DNA of 64,000 bases from Buddleja alternifolia (lineage: Eukaryota > Streptophyta > Magnoliopsida > Lamiales > Scrophulariaceae). Of the stretch, positions 36,573 to 48,331 are shown piece after piece (the first letter of the stretch is position 1; every line of letters begins with the position of its first letter). The notes under the pieces are model-generated. The model did not search any database. It was given only the letters and a program-made list of their open reading frames with translations, and was not told the DNA's origin. The translations under genes were made by a program, and so were the position numbers. Where the stretch lies: NCBI GenBank assembly GCA_019426215.1, contig CM033408.1, positions 29,367,953 through 29,431,952 of the forward strand, given 5' to 3'.

Positions 36573-37542
36573 TGTTTCGTAAAAAAAAACAATCTAGATT
36601 AGGGTGGATCCAACTGCGTGTTCCAAGCCCCGCGATAACCTATAATTTGAGATTATCTTTCAACCCCTGCGTTCGATTCGCTATTTGGTGGTTCAAGTCT
36701 TAAATTCAACGCTAATTAAATGTATTCGAACTTCTCTTCATCTTCTTCGAGTGGACCGCAATTGATGAAAATAATTACCGTCTTCGAATGACACAATAAT
36801 ACAGTGAAGGAAAGATTCAAGTCCAGATAAAAACTATCTCTCTGATACTTAAATCTGACACAAGATAGTCTTATACCTACGTGAGAATCTCTCGATCGAA
36901 TGTATTATTTTAGATGTTGATTATTGTCTTCGAATACAATAATACAGTGAAAGAATCTATCTTTTTTCCATACTTGAATATGTTCGAATTCAAAAGGGTA
37001 AATTGAAAACTCAAGTCCAGTGCATAAACTATCTATTCGATACTTAAATCTGAATAAACGATAATTTACACCTACATGAAAGTTTTCAATTCGTAAAAAT
37101 TACAGGCAATCAAATGCCGATACAAGCCTTGAAAAGGCAAATTCCTTCGAATCTAATACTAAATTACATTACGGTTACTCCTAAATTATGCTAAGAACTA
37201 CTCCTACATTACGCTATGAACTACTCCTAAGAAAACGAAAATGCAGAAGTGTGGTGATCTTGCGATGTCTTCTCGTCTCTGTCTGTGACTTGTATATATA
37301 TTGGTCTTTGAAGAAACCCACGTTCCTTTTCTTCGGGAACCGCCTTCAACCGTCTTCAACTGCTCTTTCAAATATTTTTGAATTAGCGCGCTTCTGCAGA
37401 TGATTGTCTATTTGGACCATATTTTATTTCTTCAGATTCGATTCTTGGGTTTTATTAACTCAGCCCCTTCTTTTCGAATTTCTACAATTTGGGCTATTTG
37501 GGCTCTGTATTTCGAAAGCCCAATTATTTTATGGTGTAAACA
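36573..37542 (-). repeat. 5' LTR of the Tat/Ogre-like element
   Basis: 970 bp; on + it starts tgtttcgt and ends ggtgtaaaca. The host resumes at tatgtatatcctctcatatg exactly as in units 1 and 3. Confidence 0.92.
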
Positions 37543-37903
37543 TATGTATATCCTCTCATATGTATAAACCATACAGGCATTTTCCGTAAGAGAAATGTGT
37601 GAATCATTTTCAAACTTCTTCAATTCCTTAGCACGATTTTTATCACCACTTTGGTTTTTACTTTTAAAGTTGAGACCAATTCGAGTGATCGAGTCAAACT
37701 CATCTTGACTATCTCAACAATTTTTTATTTACAAAATATTAACCATCACATAAATTTTTATCTTGTCAAAATAAACTGAAACATATATATAGTTCAATTT
37801 AGTTATTGACCTCCTTCACCAACAATAAATACTAATTTTCGCTTTACAGGTATTATAAATTAATCTTAGAGAGTAAATGGACCCAAACAAGTCCCCACCA
37901 GGG
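37543..37903. repeat. Tandem unit 2, continuation after the LTR element
   Basis: Matches 25438-25797 of unit 1 and 51178-51531 of unit 3 up to ggacccaaacaagtccc, where another insertion starts. No gene in this segment. Confidence 0.85.
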
Positions 37904-38485
37904 ACGGAGGGAGGGGGGCTGGTGGGTGCCCCCCCCCCCCCCCCCCCCCCCCCCTCCCCCTCAAATTTTTAAAAATTTCACTTAGGCCTATAAAATTTGT
38001 AAAATTTGCAATTTTGCTCCCTCAAAATTTTAAAATTATCACTTCCACCTATAAGGCTATAACATTTGCAATTTTGCCCTCCCCTCAAAATTTTAAAATT
38101 GTCACTTCTACCTATAAGGCTAAAACATTTGTAAATTTGCCTCCCCTCAAAATTTTAAAATTGTCACTTTTACCTATAAAGATATAACATTTGTAAATTT
38201 ACCCCCTAAAAATGACAAAAATAACCCCCTCTATTACTCAAAAATACTTAGTATGTCATTTGACTTTTTCAATCCATTACCAATTCTCGAATTTTCACTT
38301 TCTCTCTCCTTCATCACACATTTTTACAACTCAAACAAAGGGGATAACAGAAATTTTAGGTTTATGAATAGGGTAATTTTAGTTCCTTATTATATTTTCC
38401 CCCATAAATATAGTATACCGTACCGCGGGGGACAAGCCCCCCGCACCCCCCCTAAATCCTTCATCTATCTAGGCTGCCAACGTTG
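37904..38485. mobile_element. hAT-like insertion with poly-C tract
   Basis: The left end cagggacggagggagggggg resembles the CAGGGGCGGAG terminus seen at 10592 (minus). A run of 26 C (37929-37954) follows, then imperfect repeats of ctcaaaattttaaaattgtcac and cctataaggctataacattt. The right part has ggggacaagccccccgc near 38425. Unit-type sequence resumes around 38500 (gaacaagagttttaactaatg). Right boundary and target duplication not defined. Confidence 0.5.
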
Positions 38486-38489
38486 ATTC

Positions 38490-39369
38490 AGTTCCAATAG
38501 AAATGAACAAGAGTTTTAACTAATGCGTTTTATTCAAGTGGAAGATGAAATATGAGAGCACATATAAATATTTAATGGTTAGACAACCGAAAAAACAGTC
38601 GTAAGCTTTTATTCAAACGATCGATCGCTGCATATAAAATTTATATATATTGAACATATAAATTATAAATCAAACACGGGACTTTTTTATGAAGAGAAAA
38701 TGTGAATTTACAAATTAACCAACCTGATCATAATTCATACTTTCAGGAGATGATCAATATGACTGCTCATGTTTCATCTTCCACTTGGATGCTTTCCAAG
38801 GTTTCCGTGCATGTTTGCAAGGTATATACATATATATATATATATATATAGTGAGTACAACTGGTTCATTGGGCTATTGGATTCAAATTTGAATAAAAAA
38901 CGGAGGAGTACGTATTGGATTAGTAAATATTCAATGGAACAATTATGACAAATAAAATGGATACAAAAATAATTAACTTATTTAAAGACAAATTTGACTT
39001 ATTTACTAATGTGATTAATTTGATTAAGGAAAGAATTACAATGCAAGAAATAATTCTCGGAGTTAATTAATAACACAAATTTGGAACAGTTTTTAAGAAT
39101 TACAATTATAGAAATACAGTGATACAAATATTAAAGAAATGTATTTTGAAATGATTTAAGATAAATAACTCATTATGGGAGTAACTGATAAGAAGGAAAG
39201 CCTACAATGTATTTTAGGAACAGTATAACAAAATCTAGCACATTAAACAAAAATTTCAACGTATATGACCATTATTCATTCAATTGACTTGATTGGCTAG
39301 TGATTAGCATAATCAAGGACATTCAATAAATGCAGGTCAAGGGAATATAGTAACTGACCATACATATAC
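38490..39369. other. AT-rich intergenic DNA, no gene recognised
   Basis: The first 50 bp match unit 1 near 25815, then similarity is lost. This is where a MADS gene would be expected by comparison with units 1 and 3; none is present. Contains an (AT)n run at 38823-38850. Confidence 0.6.
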
Positions 39370-39378
39370 ATTTCATAG

Positions 39379-41329
39379 AATTTTTTTACAAAATATTACT
39401 CTTAGAAAAAATAATTCCTAAACTAATACTATTTGAAAAATAATTTCCAAACTATTACTTTTAGTGCCACATGTATTGTCATGTGTACAAAACTAATTTA
39501 GTTGGAATTTTCCCCTACTTTAATAGCCCACATGGATTTACTAGTTATAATTACTAAAAAGAAAGTTATAATATTACCCACTCACTTTTTTATCCAATGT
39601 CTCTCCTAATTTATTTTTATTTTTTTTGCTTTCTGTTTTTTCTTCCCTCTATCTATTGCACTAATTAGGAGTATGTACAGTGCAATTATCCATCGCAAGA
39701 ATCGAACCGAAAAATTGAAAATTCGGTTTGAATTGAAATATAACCAAAAAATAAAAAAATTCGGTTCAATTTTCTTTTCTTTTTTAGAAATATTTGATTT
39801 CGGTTTGGTTCGATTAACCTAAAACTATTTTTTTTATATAATATAATATAAACCAAAAATTGAAACAAAACAAAATATATAGACTAAAAACTATAAAAAA
39901 AATGTGTTTCCTTGTGACAACTTATAGGAAAAGAAGGAAATGAAATTAAAATTAGCCCTAATTAAAATCCAATTATTTCCATCTAGTTTTCAATTTTTTG
40001 TGGAAGTTTAAGAAACCCATTTGAATTATATGCTTCTATTATTGATTAATTGTCTCGGCCACTTCATAATTTAAATTAATCTTTTCCAACCTAATACAAA
40101 AAAGGGCGAAAGTCAAAATTCAAATTTGGCCAGTTTTTTTTTCCTTGAAATTCGGTTCTACCAAAATCGAACCGAAAAAATTTGATTTTTAACTGAACCG
40201 AACCAAACTTTTTAACTACTTATCCTTACCCAAAGAAAAAATCTAACCACTTATAATAAGTAACATAAGATCATATGTAAAATTTATGTTTGGATAATTT
40301 CAAACAACACATAGTATTGTGAAATTTTTATATCACAAAATAATAAATGAACTAATTATTCTAATTTATAAAATTTTAAAGAATTAAGCATACGCAACGA
40401 GTGTGTTGGTACGATTGTACGGTTGGCACCACTCCTATGAAACTAGTTCCAGCACAACGGGATCACTCCTTGACCTTGACCGAATTGGAAAACTGGTGGT
40501 GCATTTCCAGAATGAATCAGACTGGGACGACTAACCATAATATTGACAAATTGATAGCTAGAAAATGAATTGAGGACACATTTTTCGAAGAAAATTAGAT
40601 ATCGAGTATAGAGAGAGAGAAAGTAATTACGACTCACAAGACAGTTAGAAGTTGGAAATTTTCCTCAAACTCCAATTTTATTCAAATAGAGAAAACAAAA
40701 ATATAAGATGTAAAAAACAACAATACGAACTTTATACTTATATTCTTATTTTTTATATAACATTATTATTAGTATGTAAATCAATCAAGAAAATTTATTT
40801 TTTATAACTTCATTCTAATTAATCATAGTGGCACAACCGATACATGTGCTTAATTCTTTGAAATTTGATAAATAAAATAATTAACTCATTTGTTATTTTG
40901 TAATATCAAAATGTGCTTAATTCTTTGAAATTTGATAAATAAAATAATTAATTCATTTATTATTTTATAATATCAAAATTTCTCAATACTACATATGTTG
41001 TTTGAAATTATGCAAACATAAATTTTACATAATTTATGTTAATTATTATAAGTAGTTAGAAATTAACGTAATAGAAAAAAGAAAAAGAAAAAATAGCAAA
41101 AAAAAAGAAGAATATTTGGACAGAGATAAGGAATGGTGAGGAATATTATAACTAATAAATCCATGTGAGTCATTAAAGTAGGGGGTAAAATTAAAAATTT
41201 CCAACAAAATTAGTTTTGCACACATAGCAATATATGTGGCACTAAAAGTAATAATTTGAAAAATATTTTTCAAATAGTACTAGTTTGAGAATTATTTTTC
41301 CTTAGAGTAATATTTTGGAAAAAAACTCT
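39379..41329. mobile_element. Mutator-type element with long inverted repeats
   Basis: About 270 bp at each end are inverted repeats (left ttacaaaatattactctta, right tagagtaatattttgg; both carry ctactttaa, acttttagtgccac or complements). Flanks atttcatag (39370-39378) and atttcataa (41330-41338) are a 9-bp target duplication with one mismatch. The interior has no transposase; it holds attcggttcg-rich AT-rich sequence (39700-40210) and a second nested element. Confidence 0.8.
40241..41061. mobile_element. Nested inverted-repeat element
   Basis: Ends tctaaccacttataataag and ttattataagtagttaga are inverted; pairing continues through acataaattttac / gtaaaatttatgt and the tgcttaattcttt segment, about 150 bp. 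On the right the segment tgcttaattctttgaaattt occurs twice in tandem (40850 and 40915). No coding content apart from short chance frames. Confidence 0.65.
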
Positions 41330-41594
41330 ATTTCATAAGTAAATGATTATAAATTTAAAATTATACTTAATTAGATAATATATTTAAGGAAATATATATG
41401 AGTTACATTTTATATATGGAATACATAATTTTATATTAATAGAAAATAATTATATAAGAACATTGAATATAAAAAAAGAAAGTAATCTATGTGTCATAAT
41501 GGTAAAAGAATAAGTTGTCCACCTCATAGTACACATAGGAAAGAGATGGATTCATTGGTTTGGATCCATTTTAAATATTATAATATGATTGTTG

Positions 41595-41770
41595 GATAAT
41601 TTTAAATACTTCCGAGTAAGTAAAATTTGAATGGAAGTGTAATGAAGTTTAAATAAACTTGTTAGGGGTTGATTGAACGTAATATTAATTATTTCCATGA
41701 TTGTAAGAGTGTTGATTGAATTCATATATGGCAATGAAATATTTTTGCAATTAATGCAAAAAGATTTTTA
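41595..41770. repeat. MADS-flanking segment of the duplicated unit
   Basis: Nearly identical to 53025-53205, which lies just upstream of the intact MADS gene of unit 3 (ttgttggataattttaaata, ttccgagtaagtaaaattt). Its presence here, with no MADS gene beside it, marks the right end of unit 2 and implies loss of the gene. Confidence 0.85.
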
Positions 41771-41939
41771 CTATGATGCATGGATACGGATACGAGAATA
41801 CGGGTACGATACGACACAGATATGAAATACGGCAAATTTCAAAATTATAGGATACGATATGTTGGAGATACGAATATATATATATATATAATATTTAAAA
41901 ATAAATTTGAGTCAGTATGTTCATTAACATAAATAAAAG

Positions 41940-42146
41940 TACAATACTGACACCGGTTCATCGTGTATAAGTTCAAAAAAATTCGAGGTTAACCATGATA
42001 TTTCATCATTAGCAATGTTGTAAGAATGTTATTTCATTGATACCAACATTTACCTTCTTATCCAAAATCTTTGGTAATAAAGTGTAAACGATAAATTTCA
42101 CGTGAAGCAAGAGAGGAAAAAATATATTAAGAAGTGAAGCAGAAAT
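41940..42146. repeat. Direct repeat, copy A
   Basis: About 207 bp (tacaatactgacaccggttc to gaagtgaagcagaaat), repeated with a few substitutions at 44257-44465. Copy B starts exactly after a CACTA terminus. Confidence 0.92.
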
Positions 42147-43390
42147 TTAGTCGCCGGTTGTCCACTTCACTCCCTAACGGCCTGTTTTTGTCACAAACTC
42201 TTGTTCAGTTAAAATTAGATCTACCGAACTACATTGTTAGGTGGGAAGATAGATATAATTTACGAAATTTAAAAAGACTCATAGTGAAGCACATCATGCT
42301 GTATGATAACACATTTTCTGCCGGCCTTGGAAAATGGTGTCCCGAGTTGAATGATTTGCAGTTATTCAACTGTGATTTTAGAGGACTAACAGAATTTGAG
42401 GTATATTTGCCTTCTGTAAAAATATTCAAGATGGCATTTAATCGAGCCCAAGGAAATGTGAATATAAAAGTACATTTCCCCAATGTAGATGTCCTTGTTA
42501 TTTTATTGAAACAAGATGAACAGGGTCCGGGGCATTTACAAGTATTGGGGCCGTTAGCTCGTTCTTTACAGTGGATAGTACACCGTCATCGACTACATCG
42601 GATCAACTTGCTCAACATACCGACTACTTCGAGAGGTTGTAAAAATGACGAAAGAATTGTTGTCCAATGAACGAGCACTTGTCCCTGTTGATTTTGTTAG
42701 GGTATATCTATCTATCATTGTTTGAATAAGTGCAAATGCTTTTAAGAAGTTGTTTTGATTTCCTTTTTTTTTTTTTTTGAATTGTTTGTTTAGATGTTGG
42801 CGCATGTGGAGTCTCTACATCGCATTATGCCGAGGTACTTTTTTGTTAATATGCACCGCCTAGAGATCAGGTGTTCGAAGCTGCTTGACAATCTTGCTGT
42901 CACATTGGTGCTCATCAGTAGATGTACAGGCTTGAATGAGCTTAAAGTCGATTTGGTGGTAATATTTTAAGTTTTATGGTTTGTCGCTTATTAGTTATTA
43001 CATGGTTTATTAAACACGTTCTTTGTTTGGGTTTCTAAAATAAAATTGTAATTGACTTAACATGTGTAGGGTGCACCATGGAAAAACGCGGGCATTAGTG
43101 TATCCAACTACGTAAAGGACTGGAAGTTGCAAGCAATGGGATTGGAGGCATTGAATGAGGTCACGATCTTCAACTTCTCGAGTTCTGATTGCGAGCTAAG
43201 CTACATTCTGTACGTGTTGTCGCAAGCAACTGAGTTGGATACACTAAATATCTATTGTGTTAATCAATTTTTTGATGATCCAATTGGTGTATATAGAAGG
43301 GCATCAATTAGAGCGTATGAAGCTATCGCGTCAAACAATGTGCAAATTCGTTTCATAAAAGGTGCTTACCTTAGAATAAGAGGAGAATGA
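42147..43390 (+). pseudogene. F-box/LRR gene fragment beside a CACTA end
   Basis: First exon-like stretch begins after ttag at 42150 and reads LPNGLFLSQTLVQLKLDLP, NLRNLKRLIVKHIML, LGKWCPELNDLQLFNCDF: leucine-rich repeats typical of plant F-box/LRR and FBD proteins. A second stretch (about 42794-42960) reads MLAHVESLHRIMPRYF and ends near a GT. A third (43070-43390) follows a tgtgtag acceptor and reads LEALNEVTIFNFSSSDCEL then LSQATELDTLNIYC, like the C-terminal FBD region. The N-terminal F-box is missing. It is a fragment, probably not functional, and may have been captured by the CACTA element. Confidence 0.7.
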
Positions 43391-43724
43391 AAATTGCACC
43401 GAGTCAACTTTGTTGTCAAATGTTTTTTGGTTATATACTTTGATGATTAGTAGTAACTCGTGTTAATTATCTGTCGTTTTGATACTTTTGGATAGATGTT
43501 GGGACTAATTGATTGGATAAGGTTGTCTGTTAAAATGATGTGGTATTGAAATAATTGTGTTAGATACTTCGATTGTGATGTTAATTAATTGTTTGCATTT
43601 TGTTGATAAGTGCGATGTTGTTTAGTAAATATTTGTTGATTTCATTGAATTATTCGTTATTTACCAGGTTTGATATTATATGGATTTAGTAAATAAAACG
43701 CTATATTCAAAAAAAATTTAGCTT

Positions 43725-44256
43725 CATTTAGAGATGGATTTAGAGACAGTTTTAGAAAAGAGCAAAGACAGATTAGAGACGGAATTAGAGACCTATATTG
43801 AAATGCGACCAGAGACGGATTCGGAGTTGGAATCAGAGACGGAATCAGAGATGGATACAGAGTTGAAATCAGAGATGGATTTAGAGATGGATAATAAATT
43901 GGAATCAGAGACGGATGTAGAGACGGTTACTGAGTTGGAATCAGAGATGAATTTAGAGACGGATTTAGAGATGGCTTCCACAAAATTTTGAGACGGATTA
44001 GTTACCGAATCTGAATATAATTAGAGACGAATTTAAAGACGGATTAGAGACTAAATATAGAGACGGTTTATTTGTAAAAGAGTCATGAAAAAAGCGACAG
44101 AATTAGAGACGGAAAAGTTCCATCTCAATCAGCGTCGAGCTGTTTAAAGACGGGTGTCAGAGACGGAATTTTTCCGTCTCTGATTATTTTCAAAGACGGA
44201 AAATTGAGTTTCAGAGACGGATTTTTCCGTCTCTGAAACTCTGTTTTCTTGTAGTG
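43725..44256. mobile_element. CACTA transposon terminus with subterminal repeats
   Basis: Ends ttttcttgtagtg at 44256, the complement of CACTACAAGAAAA. Upstream, 43730-44230 is built from dozens of agagacgga-type repeats, with inverted versions ccgtctctga close to the end. The long acidic frame at 43734-43991 (Glu/Thr/Ser/Asp only) is an artefact of these repeats. The matching left terminus is not found in the neighbourhood. Confidence 0.88.
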
Positions 44257-44465
44257 TACAATACTGACACCGGTTCATCGTGTATAAGTTCAAAAAAATT
44301 CGAGGTTAACCGTGATATTTCATCATTAGCAATGTTGTAAGAATGTTATTTCATTGATACCAACATTTACCTTCTTATCCAAAATCTTTGGTAATAAAGT
44401 GTAAATGATAGATTTCACGTGAAGCAAGAGAAGAAAAAATATATTAAGAAGTGAAGCAGAAATGG
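44257..44465. repeat. Direct repeat, copy B
   Basis: Counterpart of 41940-42146. After it, sequence passes into the LTR of a copia element instead of the F-box/LRR exon. Confidence 0.92.
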
Positions 44466-46397
44466 TTTTTTGCTTCTTTAAATTTCATTATTGTTTGTTT
44501 AACCTTTTAACGTACGGTCAAAGTCATTATTATTTTCCTATTTTAACCTATAAAGTATTATATAATATTCAAAAATATTATGTCTGATATTCAAGACGTG
44601 TCAGATAATTTATCACTTATTCTTAATTGTTTATTTCCTTTATGATTCTTGCTTTGTATTCCATATAAACTCTTTCATTATCAATAATAAAGTTAAGGGG
44701 ATTTTGCCTTAACATAGTATCATCCTAACCTAATCCTAGGCCTACTCTACCACACGGCTGCCGCCCCTTCTTCTCCTTAGCTCTGCCACCGGTCCGCCTC
44801 TCTCTCGCTGGAATCTTCTTCCCTTCCTTTAAGCCGTTGCTCCCCTCAACGCACTATTTTTTCACTAAAAAGCTTTCTGCAGCACCATAATCCCGCCACA
44901 TCAAAGAATTATTTGGTGCCTATATCTCGCCGGCTTTCCCTCTTCATTGCTAGGCTCTCAAACCTCTCACTGTAATTATCTTTGATTCTCTTCTCTCCTT
45001 TATTTTCTCGTTATTTCGTTATGTGTTTCGTTTTTTTTCTCCCTCTATCATGTCTACCACAACTAATTCTTCTGCCATCCCCACCAACGTCCAAACCGCC
45101 CAAATAACTGAACCCAAACCACCGGCTTTTCATCCCGCTTTAGCCGTCAGAAATATTAATTCTTCGTTTGATTTTAAATTAACTGATAAAGATTCTAATT
45201 ACAAACTTTGGTGAGGCATGTTTATGGACCTTTACCTCAGCTATTCTATTTTTTATCATCTTTCTGGAAAATCCAAACCTTCTTCTGATAATGATGAACC
45301 ATGGTTTGCTCTTGATTCTACCATCAAACGTTGGTTTTATTCAATGGTGGACTTAAAGTTACTCAAAAATATTAATTTGGAATACTCCACTACTCATAAC
45401 TTATGGTTTGCAATTGAAGAAAAGTTTCGAAACAATAAACCATCTCGTTCTTTACAAGTTAATGAGTGTTTTCATACCCTACAAAAAGGTTCTCTCACTA
45501 TTTTCTAATATTGTCAAGAGATGAAGTATCTAGCCGACAACCTCGCCAGCCTTGATAGTCCGATCACTGACCACGTCCTAATCCTCTAACTCTTACAAGG
45601 TCTACCCATCTTCTTGTAATCCATCTTCTACTCCTGCTGACACTCATTCAAAGCTTTTAGCATCTTCTAGTGATCCCTTATCTGATCCTACTCTCTATCG
45701 TAGCCTCGCTAGAGCTCTTCAGTATTTTACTTTTACTCGTCCCAATATTTCTTTCGCTGTTCAGCAGCTCTGTGTTTTTCTGCACGATCCTTGTGAATAT
45801 CATATGCATGATCTCAAACGTGTTCTTCGTTATCTTCGCGGTACCTTATCCCACGGCCTTTCTCTCTCTCCATCCTCCACATCTCAACTTATCTTTTATT
45901 CCGATGCCGACTGAGTTGGAAGCCCCACCACTCGTCGTTCTACGTCTGGTTACTGTATTTTTCTTGGTGATAATCTCATTTCTTGATCTTCCAAACGCCA
46001 GCCAGTTGTTTATCGATCTAGTGCCGAAGTTGAATATCGTGGTGTTGCTAATGTTGTTGCTGAAACGGCTTGGCTTCGCAATCTTCTTCTTGAACTTCAT
46101 TGTCCTCTTCAAAAGGCCATCATAGTTTACTATGATAATATTAGTTATGTCTATCTTTCTTCTAATCCGGTACATCACCAACGTACTAAGCATGTTGAGT
46201 TGAATTTACACTTTGTGCGTGAAAAAACTGCTCTAGGTGAGGTTCGTGTGTTGCATGTTCCTTCTGCTCGTCAGTTTGCAGACATCTTCACCAAAGGCCT
46301 TCCGTCTTCTCTCTTTGATAATTTTTGCACCAGTCTCAACGTTCGGCCTCCTACCATTTCAACTGCGGAGGAGTGTTAGAATAATATTATTTGAGCA
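44466..46397 (+). pseudogene. Internally deleted Ty1/copia retrotransposon
   Basis: A 5' LTR part with TATA-like ccatataaactc and ending ccttaaca (44714) is followed by a degenerate primer site (tagtatcatcc). The gag frame starts near 45050 (FKLTDKDSNYKLW, then a TGA, then MVDLKLLKNINLEY). At about 45600 it jumps to the end of reverse transcriptase/RNase H: LYRSLARALQYFTFTRPNI, SSAEVEYRGVANVVAETAWL, HHQRTKHVELNLHFVREK, ADIFTKGLP. Protease, integrase and most of reverse transcriptase are gone. Two tryptophan codons in RNase H are TGA. The purine tract GCGGAGGAG precedes tgttagaata (46374), the first bases of a 3' LTR that is cut short. Confidence 0.88.
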
Positions 46398-47500
46398 ACC
46401 AATATCTAAAACCAAAAAGTGAAAAGTAAAATTTTAAAAATCTTAAATGTCAATTCCATTCGTATGACATACAATAATTTAGTTAGCTGTAATTAAAAAA
46501 AATGTTGAATACGACATGATGCATGTCGTCTTCTACATTAAATAAAAGGAAAAGTAGAAGACGACTATTTTTCTGACATGTCATCTTCTATTTTTTCAAT
46601 TGAAAGAAAAGGAAAAATGTGAAGACGACATCCGATGACTTTTCAGATGTCGTCTTGTATTATTTGTACAATTTCTTTACAATGGTATTATTTTGAGATT
46701 TTTTTGTTTATTTTGTATTATTTTGATTAAAAATCTTAAGTGTTGTGCAGAGGGAAGTGCATTATGCGATACAACTACAAACCAAAAAGAGAAAAAAGTT
46801 GTTTTGGACAATACCTTTTCTTTCCACAACGTATGACAAGGGAATGATGTTCTTATGATCAGAAAATGAAAACAAATAATAACTTTCGATTTATTTTACG
46901 AGTTGTATCCTTGAATGTTTTTCGTGATAGTGGGGAATTAAGTGGGACAACTGCATCGACTCGATATGAGATTGATTTGAACGATAGTACTTGTGTGATG
47001 AAGAAACACAACCTTATGAGATGCAACATCATAACTACAGTTAGAGAAGGTAACATTTTTAGGCGGGCATAACTTTTTATTCTAAATAATTTATAAATGA
47101 TACGAAGCTTTTGAATTAAATTATTTGGCAACCAATATCTAAAACCAAAAAGAGAAAAGTAAAATTTTAAAAAAATTTAAATTTCAATTCCATTTGTATG
47201 ACATACTATAATTTAGTTAGCTATAATTAAAAAAAAATGTTGAATATGACATTATGCAGTCGTCTTCTACATTAAATAAAAGGAAAAAATAGAAGACGAC
47301 TCTATTTTTTCAACTAAGAAAAAGAAAAAATAGAAGACGACATGCATAATGTCGTCTTCGATTTTTTCAATTAAAAGAAAAGGAAAAATGTGAAGACGAC
47401 ATCCGAAGACTTTTCAGATTTCGTCTTGTATTATTTGCACAATTTCTTTACGATGGTATTATTTTGAGAATTTTTTATTTATTTTGTATTATTTTTACTA
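46397..47500. repeat. Dispersed AAGACGAC-type repeat, two partial copies
   Basis: Two related segments (46403-46790 and 47128-47490) share accaatatctaaaaccaaaaag, tttagttagct and a terminal block of gtcgtcttc / gaagacgac motifs that can fold on each other (for example 46515-46570, 47255-47350). Between them lies about 300 bp unique sequence (46790-47125) with no clear gene. The end block also occurs at 10322-10460. Family not recognised. Confidence 0.7.
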
Positions 47501-48331
47501 TGATGATGAAGAAGATGTTGGCAATTATTTATGGGGCTCATTAATTCAGCGGCAGTGATAATAATAAATCAAGAGTAGTGGGGTACGCAACCAAATTTCC
47601 ACATACGAACTTGGAATTCTTACGTTACTGCTAAATATTGAAGAAATAATAATATTTACGCAAATAATTGATATGGAAAAGTATTTTTTTATTATTATTA
47701 ATCTGAGACATATTGATCCGGATTTAATTCATAAAAAGATCCTGAAAATTTATACTTTTTCTCAAAACAAACCTCATTGGCTTATAAACTAAAATAATTT
47801 GTTTATTCCAAAATCTCAAATTTATTTTTTCGTTGCAGTCATATATAAAAGAAATTAATATGCAGAAAAACAGAATGTTAGTCAAGTTCTGTATATCACC
47901 ATTATTCACAAGACTCAATTTAGACAGAGCAATCGGTCTATGCCCTGAAACTCAAGTTGTGACATTGTATTCATATACTTAAAAGACTATACTCTAGAAT
48001 GTATTCTATGATTAATGTTAATTAAATTCCTCATAAGCTATTTTTGATGCATTTTCAAATTAAATTAAGATATGCATATATAAATTAAATTTTAATTGAG
48101 TATATAATGATAATTTTACTCCAAATATTATCATTGATTTACCACATTCCTTAACTCTGGAAAAAAGTATATGACATACGTTTTATATTATCACTAGTCA
48201 CTATACTATAACAAGGACATTACGGTAAACCACAGACAAGGAGTAGTGTGAAAAGTTGACTAGCATTGGCCATTTAAACATTCGTCGTTCTCCGTTTGTG
48301 AGTCTTAGTACAAGTCATATTCATTATATTA

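Larger units (their letters stand above)
32683..37542 (-). mobile_element. Young non-autonomous Tat/Ogre-like LTR retrotransposon
   Basis: Two LTRs (32683-33644 and 36573-37542) appear identical over their shared 962 bp. Read on the minus strand, the right LTR is followed by TGGCGACCACAGTGGGA (36551-36567), similar to the tRNA-Arg type binding site of Tat/Ogre gypsy elements. The left LTR is preceded by the purine tract AGGGGGCATT (33645-33654). The 2.9-kb interior has no gag, protease, reverse transcriptase or integrase, so movement would need proteins from a relative. It sits in unit 2 at a site left intact in units 1 (about 25432) and 3 (about 51172). Confidence 0.9.

Noticed and set aside
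43734..43991. 85-residue acidic Glu/Thr/Ser repeat protein
   Set aside because: The frame is made entirely of CACTA subterminal repeats (agagacgga), with no domain and no gene context.
45670..46125. Hydrophobic 151-residue plus-strand frame
   Set aside because: It is an off-frame reading of copia RT/RNase H, whose true frame shows clear motifs interrupted by TGA codons.
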